This document shows positions 1-10,985 of a DNA stretch of 64,000 nucleotides, in pieces. This DNA is from Cyanidiococcus yangmingshanensis (taxonomy: Eukaryota; Rhodophyta; Bangiophyceae; Cyanidiales; Cyanidiaceae). The DNA is taken from contig VWRR01000005.1 of the NCBI GenBank assembly GCA_013995675.1, forward strand, positions 1 through 64,000, in the 5' to 3' direction. The notes under the pieces were generated by a model. It did no database searches and was not told where the DNA came from. It saw only the letters and a list, made by a program, of their open reading frames with translations. Both the position numbers and the translations under genes were made by a program. Within the stretch, counting starts at the first letter, position 1, and the number at the start of each line of letters is the position of its first letter.

Positions 1-1234
1 GTGCTATGCTGGCGCCGCCATCGCCGCCATCGATTCGGCGCTCCTTGGCCGTTCTGCGATGCCGCCGCTCCCATCCCAGAGGCCCGGCGTCCAACCTGAT
101 CTCTTGGATATACTTCACTGGCCCAATGGCGCCTGCTCATCTTGGATAGGCATGCTGCCGATCGGGGTTGCTTCGGACGAGCCCTCGACGTCGCAGCTGG
201 GACCACAGGTACGATCCTCCACGACGCCGCTGCCTGGCCTAGACGCTCCTGCAGGGATCTTTTCCGGTTTGAGACAATAACGAGCTGGCGAATGGCTGCA
301 CAACCAAGGACCCATGCAGATCCGAACGATGCTGGTTCGCTCGTCGACCACAGCATGAATCGTTGGAGACTCGCATAGATCTTCAAGGTTTTCGTTTCGC
401 TCTGACTTACTCTTTTGTGCCCAACTGCTCAGATATAGATTGATCGGACCAACTGACTATTTAACATCTCAATAGACCCATGGTTGTCTAGTCTGTGTGA
501 ACAATGATTGGTATTGGCGCTTTCTCAATATTATTCGAACTGACGACATGCTATGCTATGTCGTATTCAATGAATATCAGTTATGGAAACCTCTGGGGAG
601 TAGCGAACAGCACGATCGTTCACCTCGGACACGCTCGGTCGGTCGGCGATTGAGAACAGCGAACGCATCCTGCGCCGCTGTCGATCGCCAGGCCACGACT
701 GGACTGGACAGCACAGAATTGGACACGACTAGCCGCGACAGATCCATCGCGCGGCGCGCATCTCCCGCCAACGCCTAGGCGCAGGCGCAGGCGCACGCGC
801 ACGCACGCTTTTGCCTGACCGAAATTGGACAGACGCTGCGACGCCGCACGCGATCGCCAGCGAACGCTCGCACGAGCAATCGATGCGCCGCCCCCAGCAG
901 TGATGCGCCGCCGCCTCTGACGGGACAGCGTCCACGAGACAGCTCACCGTCACAGGATCAACGTGACAGCTCCCCAAGACATCATTCCCTGACAGCTCCC
1001 CAGGACAGCACCTGCTGCGCCACAGCGTCCTGCGACAGACAGACGGACACGGCGCGCACCCCAGCCGAGGCGTGCAAGCAGCCAATCCGAGCGTCCGACC
1101 CAATTCAACGCGCAACTGTCGTTTGGTCGGCGGCGCCAGCGCCAGCGCCAGAACCAGACCAACAATGCCATCCGGTATCATCGATCCTAGATCCTCACGG
1201 CGCGCCTGACGGAGACGATTTCAGCGATGGCCGA

Positions 1235-1330
1235 GAGCGATGCTGATACCGATGCCGATGGCCAAGAGCGATACCGATGCCGATGCCGATGGTCGAGAGC
1301 GATGCCGATGCCGATGCCGATTGACAATTC
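1235..1330. repeat. GATGCC-type hexamer microsatellite
   Basis: Imperfect runs of GATGCC/GATACC alternate with spacers of the form GGCCAAGAGC. The tract lies in copy A of the large repeat, and the matching part of copy B (about 6180-6300) lacks it, so it is a local expansion. Confidence 0.7.
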
Positions 1331-1618
1331 CGATCGCGATGGCCAACAGCGGCAACAGTAGCAGCAGCGGTATTCACAGAGATTGCGCAGTTGCTGGTGC
1401 CAGCATCGATCACAGTAGGAAACGACACCATGAACACTGGGAACGGACCTATGGTGACTTGACGATCCGAAACGAAGCGACCATGGGCATGCAAAAAAAT
1501 AACAAAAAAAATCTACTCGGCCTGATTCTTACCCTGCTCTTGAATGGAGGGTTACCTGAAAAAAATAGCAATACAAAACAGAGTTGGTGCAAAAAAAATT
1601 CAGCAACCTGCCTTGTTG

Positions 1619-1795
1619 GCCTGAGCTGAACTGAGCTGAACAGAGATTACCGGAGACTAACGGAGACTAACGGAGCTGAGTAGAGCTCAACATAGCTGAA
1701 CAGAGGTTACCGGAGATTAACTGAGCCGACCAGAGCTCAACATAGCTGAACAGAGGTTACCGGAGATTAACGGAGCTGAACAGAGCTGCGCTGCA
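1619..1795. repeat. GAGCTGAAC-rich short tandem repeats
   Basis: Motifs such as GAGCTGAAC, TTACCGGAGA and TAACGGAG recur. A longer unit beginning AGAGCTCAACATAGC is repeated at 1682 and 1732, a period of 50 bp. The tract is absent from copy B. Confidence 0.75.
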
Positions 1796-2490
1796 CCCTC
1801 CAGTCGTGGTTCTGTTCGACGCGGTGCGCAGCACTAGCACCGACACACACGCACGCACCCTGGTGGGACCGGATCATGCTCCGACCCCACAGCTCTCAGC
1901 AACCATAAAAATCATATGAACCTTTTTTTACAAACACAGGGGAACCGAAAAAAAAAAAAAGAAAAACTGCGCAGCTCAAGAAATAAAGCGCCCAGAACCG
2001 CAAAGACAGTAACTCGTCCTGGAGCCACGACCAATTCTCTCTACAGTTACTGGGCGCACCAGACGCACTACAGGCACTGGAGGCACCGGCGAGCGCCTCC
2101 GCACACCCACCTGCAGTCGACTGAGCTGAGCACTACCAACACCAAAACCAACACCAAAACTAAAACCACCAACAATAACAATAACAACCAGTATTCTAGA
2201 CTGAGCGATAGCAAAAAAATAAATAATAAAATAAAAAACAAAATGCAGAAACCGACCCAGCCAGAAACGATACGTACGACGCGTCGACCAGCTCGCACAG
2301 CTGGCCAGCGAGGAATAGATGCATGGATACGCAGCGGCCATCGCGCCACGCTGTCCCGTTGCGGGCGCGCCCTCGTACCGTCCCTAGAAACGGAGGGACG
2401 CTCTCGGGGGGAGCACCTGATCACCGACGATTTTGGCGAAATCAACAAATCACGCCAAAATGTCCCTCACATACTCAGGGACAAGAATAT

Positions 2491-3490
2491 AAAAAGAAAC
2501 CGGAGAAAACCCAAAGAACAAGGCCAGAAACCAGCCTTGAGACCCTGTGAAAACACAGCTTCGGGCCCCGGCTCGACGCCACCAGTCGATAGACTGGCCC
2601 GGGCCAGCCAGTGCACCCAATCACCGACGATTCTCAAAATCACAGCGAGGCATACCAAACCAGGCCTGAAGCTACCAATAACACGTGTGTAAAAAGAAAC
2701 CGGAGAAAAACTGAAGAACAAGGCCAGAAACCAGCCTCGAAAGACTCCGAAAACACAGCTTCGGGCCCCGGCTCAACGCTACTGTCTGGCAGACTGGCCC
2801 GGGCCAGCCGGTGCACCCAATCACCGACGATTCTCAAAATCACAGTGAGGCATACCAAACCAGGCCTGAAGCTCTCAGTAACACGTCTGTAAAAAGAAAT
2901 CGGAGAAAAACTGAAGAACAAGGCCAGAAACCAGCCTCGAGAGCCTGTGAAAACACAGCTTCGGGCCCCGGCTCGACGCTACTGTCTGGCAGACTGGCCC
3001 GGGCCAGCCGGTGCACCCAATCACCGACGATCCTCAAAATCACAGCGAGGCATACCAAACCAGGCCTGAAGCTACCAATAACACGTCTGTAAAAAGAAAC
3101 CGGAGAAAAACTTAAGAACAAGGCCAGAAACCAGTCTCGAGACCCTGTGAAAACACAGCTTCGGGCCCCGGCTCAACGCTACTGTCTGGCAGACTGGCCC
3201 GGGCCAGCCGGTGCACCCAATCAGCGACGATTCTCAAAATCACAGCGAGGCATACCAAACCACTCTTGAAGCTCTCAATACCATATACGTAAAAAGAAAC
3301 CGAAGAAAAAAAGAAGAACAAGAACAGAAACCAGCCTCGAGACCCTGTGAAAACACAGCTTAGGCCCCGGCTCAACGCTACTCTACCACAGACTGGCGTG
3401 GGCCAGCCGGTGTGCACCCAATCACCGACGATCCTCAGACTCTCAACAAAACACACCAAACCGTCCCTCACATACTAATCAACAAATATA
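2491..3490. repeat. 200-bp tandem array, five units
   Basis: The landmark AAAAAGAAA recurs at 2491, 2691, 2891, 3091 and 3291, an exact 200-bp period, with a degenerate sixth start near 3492. Each unit also contains GCTTCGGGCCCCGGCTC, CACCCAATCACCGACGA and CATACCAAACCAGGCC in the same order. Units two to four are most alike; the first and fifth are more diverged. Copy B has a single degenerate unit (about 7030-7290), so the array grew inside copy A. The open frames seen in each unit on both strands are a by-product of the period and match no protein I recognise. Confidence 0.9.
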
Positions 3491-3587
3491 CAAAAAGAAA
3501 ATAACAAAAAACAAAAAAACAACACCTCAAACGCACCGCCAAAACTCTTCAAAACACTGCTACAGCCCTAGGCTGACACGCCACAAG

Positions 3588-3665
3588 AGGCTGCGCTGGG
3601 CTGCGCTGGGCTGCGCTGGGCTGCGCTGGGCTGCGCTCGGCTGCGCTCGGCTGCGCTCGGCTAGG
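3588..3665. repeat. Decamer satellite (GGCTGCGCTG)n
   Basis: About seven head-to-tail decamers shift from a CTGCGCTGGG form to a CTGCGCTCGG form and then decay into CTAGGCTAAG. The tract lies just to the right of the 200-bp array. Confidence 0.85.
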
Positions 3666-4927
3666 CTAAGCTCTCAGCCCTGGCGGACCCGGGCACACAC
3701 CACCACCCTCGACTGCCCAGCCGTACTCTCTCGAGAGGTCATCAAAATACCCAAAAACAACAACAACAACAATAACAAAAACAGAAACTGGAACTCAAAC
3801 CAGACCAAAAGAAACTTCACCACAAAAAAAATCAAAACAGAACAAAACCGAACAAAACAGAGAGAAGGAAAACGTCACCAACACTCAACCACAAGCTCAA
3901 GAGCAGCGGACGAGCGCAGACACAACGCCCGATCGAGCTTGAGAGGCGACCTCGATCGCCCAAGGGCCGCTCACCTGTGACCCGCGTCCAGCAGAGCGCT
4001 GCCAGCCAGCATGGAGTGCGTAACCAGGACACACTCTGAAGCCCTAACGATAAATAGAAAACCGACTTCTGGTTGATAGGGAGCTTGGCTCCATCGAAAG
4101 GGCCCAGAACAATCATATCCCACCAGCCCATTCACCCCTTTCACCACAATTTCATCATGTCATCCCATTCACCCCGTTTCACTGAGGCATCTCATTCACT
4201 CCATTCACCCCATTTTCATCATGTCATCCCATTTTCCTTATGCCACTGAGGCTTCTCATTCACTCCATTTTCATTATCCACAGCGTCTCAATGATGTCTC
4301 AAGTCAGCACGATCAATGGCTTTGCGCCATGCTCATCATCGATTGCTCTTTGAGCATGCTGCATGGCTGGCGCTGACCACGTTGGTGGTCGCCTACAGGA
4401 AAGTGTTTCTGCTTCGCTCGCCGACTCGGTTTTTTAGCTGGAGATGTGTTTGGTCGCTTCGTTGAGCTTTCGTTTGGGATGCTGTCGCTATTCAGTACCT
4501 TTAGATTCGCTTACGTTTTTGTGCTTTCTTCTTTGATGATTACATTTTGAGTTTTGCTCTTGCGTTGGTTGATACTGCTCAGACACAGATGTTTATTAAT
4601 ATTGGTTTACGGACGCTGCTTTTTTCTTCCATTTTTTCTTATTTCCGGGTTTTTTTTCGGAAACGATTGGGGTCTAGATCCTTACCAGTAGCTGGCTTCT
4701 CGGTTTGGGGGACCTTTTCGAATTGTCACTCTTTGAGCTCTTGTTCAGATCTACATCTCCATCGCTCTTTCGCCGCCGCTGGGGATGCGTACCGGTTGCA
4801 GCGCTCGTGCACGATTCGCACTTTGATCGCGCCCAGGGTTACTCGTTCCTGATCATTCGATTTCGGATTCGATGGCGCACCTCCTCGCGCACAACCATCG
4901 GATCGCACGGTATTCGTTAGGCTGCCC
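3666..4927. other. Gene-free spacer between repeat copies, with CATTCACC/CATCATG repeats
   Basis: No gene is recognised here. From about 4128 to 4270 there are imperfect repeats built from CATTCACCCCATTT and CATCATGTCATCCC. The + strand is A/C-rich up to about 4130, then T-rich between about 4400 and 4720, with long T runs. Short open frames in the T-rich part look like chance. Confidence 0.6.
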
Positions 4928-7330
4928 ATGTATGCTATGCTGGCGCCGACATCGCCGCTATCCCCAGAATCTCCGCCCTCGCCGTCCTCGATTCGGCGCT
5001 GCTCGGCCGATCGGCGATGCCGCCGCTTCCATTGGAGAGGCCCCCGCGTCCAACCTGATCTCTTGGATATACTTCACTGACCCAATGGGCGCCTGGGCAT
5101 CTTGCATAGGGATGCTTCCGATCGGGGTTGCTCCGGACGAGCCATCGACATCGCGGCTGGGACCCCAGTTACGACGCTCAAGCACGCCGCTGCCTGGCCT
5201 AGATGCTCCCGCAGGGATCTTGCCCGGTTTTAGACAACTACGAGCTGGCAAAGTGCTGTACAACCAAAGACCCATGCAGATCTGAACGATGCAGGTTTCC
5301 TCGTCGGCAACAGCATGAATCGTCGGAGACTCGGATATGTCTTCAAGGTTTTTGTTTCGCTCTGACTTACTTACTTTTTTGTGCCCAACTGCTCAAATAT
5401 AGATGGATCGGACCAACTGATCATTCAACAGATCAGTGAACATATGGTAGTCTAGTCTGAATGAGCAATGATTGGTATTGGCGCTTTCTTGATATTTTTC
5501 GAACTGACGACATGCTATGCAATGTCGTATTGAATGAGAAGTAGTTATGGAAACCTCTGCGAGTTGCGAACAGTACGATCGGTCACCTCGGACACGCTCG
5601 CTCTGTCGGCGATTGAGGACAGCGAACGCAGCTTGCGCCGCCTTCGATCGCCAGGCCACGACCGGACTGGACACGACTGGCCGCGACAGATCCAGCGGGC
5701 GGCGCGCATTTCCCGCCAACGCCTAGGCGCAGGCGTAGGCGCAGGCGCACGCACGCTTTTGCCTGACCAAAAATGGACAGACGCTGCGACGCCGCACGAG
5801 ATCGCCAGCAAGCGCCAGCGAAGCCAGCGAGCGCCAGCGTACGATTGAGCGATTGCATGCGAACGCTCGCACGCGCAATCCATGCGCCGCCCCCAGCAGT
5901 GATGCGCCGCCCCTAGCAATGATGCGCCGCCGCCTCTGACGGGACAGCATACGCGGGACAGCGCGCCGGCGGTACAGCTCACCGTCACAAGATCTACGGG
6001 ACAGCGCTCGGAGGCAGCACTTGCTGCGCCACAGCGTCTTACGACAGAATCGCGGGATGGCACTCCAACCGAGGCGGGCCAGCGCCAGTGCCAACAAAAA
6101 CCCTGCTAGTTTTTCGATCCCAGATCCAGGTGACCCTCCAATAAGAGACGATTTCAGTCATGGGAGCGACCGTTGCCAGAATCGTTAAAAAAATGAAGAC
6201 AACGCCAACAGTCGCCATACCAGCATCATGGATTCCTGGTCCAGATGACACACCTTTGAGAGTCGATGCCATCGATGGTCATGGCCGTCGCCACGGTCGA
6301 TCGAAAAATCAAGACAGCACCATGAACGTCTGACATGGGCCTATAATGACTTGACGTTATGGATCGACGAAACCATTCAGGAGTGGAAAACATCCATTCT
6401 GCTCGACATATACATTGTTCTGGATTGTAGAGACAACAGCCAAATTCAGCGGCTGCGACCAGACCCATGGACCGGCCGCTCTAGCATCGGATGCGCTCTC
6501 CTCTACGGGCGGAGCTGATCGTCACTGTGCTAGTCCGTCCTCGGACTGAATCCCTGCCGCCAGTGGGACCTGATCATCAGGGTCCGGTCTCTCAAGTATC
6601 AACCACACTAAAAAAATTGCATGACATTCATGCAAAACAAGGGGAACAGAACAAGAAGAGAAACTTGGAGAGTTATGTACCAAAACATTTTTAAGCGTCA
6701 TGACCGCAACCAGTCCTGGAGTCGAGACTATCCCCATTCTCAATAGATGCTAGAAGCGCCGGGCGCATCTCGGCGCTCCTACCCACCGGCGACTGGTCTG
6801 AGCACTAAAAACCGCCAACGACAACCAACGACTCTAACGATAGCCGACAAGCAATCGCGTGGACCCAGAGCGCAAGATGAAGCCGAATCCACCCCCCGAA
6901 AATCATGATGGGTGTGCGCTATCGACTAGCTGGCCCGAGGAAATTGCTGGCCGCGACTGCGCCGCCCTCGATCCATTCCCGGTGCGCGCTGGCACGGCCA
7001 TCGACAGGGACGCTGCTCTCCTGGGGTGCACCCTTATTACGGACGATTTTCTGAATCTCAGCAGAACATACCAAACTTGCCTTCATGTAACCAGTAACCA
7101 CCAAATAAACACTTAGGGAGCAAATACGTAAAAAAAGACCAGAAATGTACTGGAAAAAAAATCTTATGAAAAATGACTCTATTCAGGCCCTGGCCTAGCC
7201 CACGATACCGGGCAGAGCTTTCAGAGCGTTCAGAGCGGGCGGACAGAACGGGCAGAGCGGCGCATCGCCTCTGTGGGTGCACCCAATGACGAAAGACCTG
7301 GGTGATCTTTGCAAGCACGCAGAGTCCAGC
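4928..7330. repeat. Large diverged repeat, copy B
   Basis: This is the second copy of the segment described at 1-3490, in the same orientation. Shared stretches include TCCAACCTGATCTCTTGGAT (100 and 5050 regions), GCTGCCTGGCCTAGA (230 and 5190) and GCGCACGCACGCTTTTGCC (805 and 5747). Copy B lacks the microsatellite expansions and has one 200-bp unit instead of five. It contains no recognisable gene. Confidence 0.75.
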
Positions 7331-8462
7331 TGAGCGAGAACCCCAAAGTCGTCAATGTTTTACGCAAAAGGACTCGTAAACAAAAAAGTGCTCTATTCAA
7401 GTCTTCGGGGACAGCAATACAGGACAGAAACACCATGTCGAGGATTCGGGTGTGGCACCGACACGTGCCAGCCCCGTTATTGATCGAGCGCGCATCATCG
7501 AGTCGGGAGCAGCTGCGTGAGGCCATTCTGAAAGTTCGTCTCTGCATGGGTGTTTCAACCTACAACACGACATCCACTAGGAGGATTTATAGGATGGTTC
7601 CTTCACCGCGACTCGGAATCTGTTACTCGATGTCAATTGCATGTACAGGTCATTTCGTATCGTGCAGCACTTTGTTTCTGGACAGAATTGTTTCCCAGCG
7701 CTTTCTTGCATTCAGGCTCGTTCCTAGTGCAGGGATGCGTTCTACGCACGCTCCATTCGGCCAGAGGCCAGGAGCACCGCTTTTCTGCACTTATAACGGG
7801 CTTCAATGTCTCTCAAAGAGTAAATATGAGAAAATGAGAATGAGAGAGATAGAGACTCAAAACAAACAAGTCGGTATGCTCGTATACACAACCCGGTCAT
7901 CTTCTCAGAAAGCATACGGGACTAACAGCAATGTATCCAGGTGCAGAACATCGTTACCCCGATCGCTGATCAAGTAGAGACAGATGAGTCGCCAAATATG
8001 TTTGCGAATCCCATGCGGGTCCAAGCCAATATGGGCAATGAGAGAGGTCGTGAACCGATGACGAATCTGGTTCTATTCGTGGACCCCCTTCAATGATTTG
8101 TATTCATCGTTATCGACTGCTCTTTATAGATTCTGTCCATGACGCTCCAGCACAATCGTACTTCGTTCATCTCATTACGCGTTTGTTTTTCACAAAAGTA
8201 TTTCACTAGTTTTCTCTTTTTCTCTTTTTTCTCCGTCCAGTTGTGCTCATTCATCCCTCTCTCCGTGTTGTAATTCCTGTTGACAAGTTGTATCGACTAG
8301 AGTTCTCGTTGCCCAGCAGTATTCATGTAGATCCTCATGCTCATCATTTCCAGCTCGGTGTTCATCAGCCGTCTAGGCTCCGTGGCGGTTGTTCATCGAA
8401 ACATGCTTGCGGTATCGACCACTCCACCAGTAGCCTTCGTTACGCTTTCGCTACGCCCATGA
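7331..8462. other. Spacer without recognised gene
   Basis: A 222-codon frame is open on + at 7309-7977 but starts without ATG, runs out of the repeat and shows no family features. Around 8160-8240 the + strand becomes T-rich, much like 4400-4720. I see no RNA gene or regulatory element I can support. Confidence 0.5.
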
Positions 8463-9582
8463 TTAGCAGGCCGCAGTGATCATGCCCACTTTGATTCCAT
8501 GGCTCACGCGATCGATGCTCGTCCACAACCCATAAAGGTGTGCTGCGTATGGCATCATACCCTGGGTGTGATGGACACCCAGCATTGACGCCCAGCGACC
8601 ACGAAGCGTATCGACGCGTGCTGGCCACAGCACCGCATGCGACACCGCGTGCGAAGGATACGTGCCGTAGCAGCTCACCAGGAGTCCGTCGACCACGAGG
8701 CGTCCCGTACGCGTCAGGGGAGCGTACAGACCATGCAGGGTCTGGGTGCTCTCTATGGACACGACGCGGTCTAGTGAACGCGACACGGCATCATACAGAG
8801 CATCGCCAACGCGGACGCGCTCCGCATAGACAGCCTCAAAGGCGCTCCCCAGGTCGGTACCCGGACGACGCTGGTACCAATTCTCATTCATGTACCGATC
8901 TTTCTGCTGTTGCTGTTGCTGTTGAAGACGATATACCAGATGGTGTCTGGTGAGACGCAGCCGCTTGCCCGACGCGGTCGCAATGACCAGCACCTCACCA
9001 ACAGCGCTAGGCTCATAGTGCAGCCAGCTCAGGACTGTGTCTGGGACGAGACGGCCATGCTGGTCGGCGCCCATCACCTTCATGCCGGGACGTATCTGAC
9101 TCATGGGAACGACGTGGTTCTGGTCATCGATGAGCACGGATGCATCGGCAGGGAAGCACACTGCACTGCCATCAGTGAATGCAGGTTCTGGCTCTGGTGT
9201 AGGCGTGGCGAGCGGCCCAATGGCACCAGCTGGCAAATACGCACTGCTATTGCTGAGAGCCTTCCTGCTTGTTGTAGCAGCCTGAGACAAGGTGTTCGAG
9301 TTGCATGTGCTGGACGTGATACATGCGAACAATATGTTGTATATAGCTTGATAATCACCAGAAGCACGAAAAGCTATAGGCTCCGACAGTTTCGTAGTGG
9401 TCCTCTTTGTACTGAAGAGATGTATAACTGGAGAAAGGGGAAAAATAGAATCGCAGTTGCTCGTGACATTCACCGCAACACTCCGATTTGCGAGCGTATT
9501 CTTGATATACTTGGTGATATTCACTTGGACTTCAGCACACACTGTTCGATTCGGAACTAAATATACCTCCGTGATAAATATT

Positions 9583-9615
<33 letters not shown>

Positions 9616-10985
9616 AATACCTCTGCCAGTGTGAACACATCGTTCAAAAATCCGATAGCAGATGTGTTCGAGTACCCATCTCCGCCAAATAGAATTGGAT
9701 CATTGTCGTTGATATTCCAGAGTACAGAGCCGTAACGAGCTCCAGGCACAACATTTGGGCTAGTGACATTAAACACCCCATAATCAGCGATTGCATTCAC
9801 CTGTGTGCTGCCGTTGATCCATGCCCATTGACGCGAGCTAAGGTCGAACACCCACAAATCATTCAGGAAATTAGGAGCGTTGTTGGTCGAGTTTCCAATG
9901 CCAAGGCCGCCAAAAAGCTGCAGGTTACCCAGAGCATCCATAAAACTCATGGCAAAAGCCCTTCCGCCGGGATAATTGGAAGGTGACAGCTCTCCAAAGG
10001 TACCATATACTCCAAGATTATCCACCGTGTAATTCCTGCGATGAAAATCCAGACTGATAAACTCGCGTTATAGACCCAGAGGTCATTCAGATAACCTTGC
10101 TGTGCTGAGCTGTTTCCGAGGCCAAATCCGCCATGTAGCCATAGATTTCCTTCGGCGTCCGTCCAGGTAGCGGGTCCAACACGCGCACCCGGTGCATTGG
10201 AGGCATTCACAACGCCTGGTGCACTGTAGTTACCTTGTTGATTGGGCGCTATAGAGCCACCTTGGTATGCCCATTCAATCAATGAAATATTGAAGGACCA
10301 CAAATCCGAAAAATACTTATCAAAGAAGCTCGCTCCACCAAACAACCATAGCAATCCATCTGATCCCGTCCAGAATGCGGCACTGGATCGACCGCCAGGA
10401 TTATAGTTTTGATCATAGGACCCTTGCGGCCCATACAATGGTGCAGTGTTCAAAGTGTTATTCTCTGCCACTGAAGTCTAGTTACCGCTTGATGTATCGT
10501 ACAACCATACATCGGTCATGCAACCAGCACAAGCACCACTGCTGAAGCCACGGCCCCCAAATAACCAGAAATGCTGTTCACCAGTCTTCCAGAATGCGCT
10601 GTGCCGACGCCCACCAGGAATATTCGTTGGGCTGCCCACGGGAAACTTTCCCTACACTCCGGGCTTATTCACTGTAGTGCTTCCGCCTCTCCACGACCAT
10701 TGCAAGGAGCTTGTATTACGGTACCACAAATCGTTCAGGTATCCGGATGATGTCGAATTCCCATTTCCGGATCCTCCAAATAAATAGGCCGTGTCTGCGC
10801 TTCCAACCCCTGCCACTGAGCCATAACGCCTTTCTGGAACACCACGCGCAGAGTTCTGGTTCGGCGTCTCATACTTTCCATCGTTGTTGATTCCAGTCTC
10901 GCCACGGACCCAAGTTCAACGCACTGGAGTTACAGGAACTGGAGAAGGTTTAACAGTTTTTGCATTTGTCTCTAACCCAGCGAGG
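8463..10985 (-). pseudogene. Kelch-repeat protein with C-terminal Hedgehog-type Hint domain, decayed
   Basis: The N-terminal two thirds encode Kelch/galactose-oxidase-like repeats (recurring LWLFGG, LNDLWVY, PGGR and PGAR motifs). A Pro-Thr linker follows, encoded by a GGTGTC microsatellite at about 9582-9615. The C-terminus, from Cys codon 9158-9156, is a Hint module: CFPADASV block A, LTRHHLV with the T-x-x-H pattern, then GLYAPLTRTGRLVVDGLLVS, which closely follows the end of animal Hedgehog Hint domains. Such modules self-cleave at the N-terminal Cys. The Kelch part has three in-frame stops (about 10916-10918, 10652-10654, 10478-10480; the first and third replace an expected Trp) and a frame change near 10025-10045, so the whole gene reads as a pseudogene. 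The last 520 codons, including the complete Hint region, are uninterrupted. No signal peptide with a start codon could be fixed near 11000. Confidence 0.75.

Larger units (their letters stand above)
1..3490. repeat. Large diverged repeat, copy A (window edge truncates it)
   Basis: Copy A matches copy B at about 4928-7330 over most of its length. Matching landmarks run in the same order: the stretch around 90-350 pairs with 5045-5330, 560-960 with 5480-6000, 1400-1480 with 6320-6380, 1860-2100 with 6560-6770, and 2290-2500 with 6910-7130. The copies differ by many substitutions and by expansions that occur only in copy A (hexamer repeats, 50-bp repeats, the 200-bp array). No conserved reading frame is recognisable in either copy, and frames that happen to be open in one are not kept in the other. 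A subtelomeric or other dispersed non-coding repeat is the likeliest reading. The left boundary lies outside the window. Confidence 0.75.

Noticed and set aside
2467-3471. Series of similar open frames of about 93 codons on both strands, which look like tandem paralogous genes
   Set aside because: They follow the exact 200-bp period of the satellite, occur on both strands at once and contain no known motif. They are by-products of the repeat.
2491-3490. Regular repeats suggesting a CRISPR-like array
   Set aside because: The whole 200-bp unit is repeated with no unique spacers, and the host is a eukaryote.
7309-7977. 222-codon frame on +
   Set aside because: It starts without ATG, spans the edge of the large repeat and matches no family.
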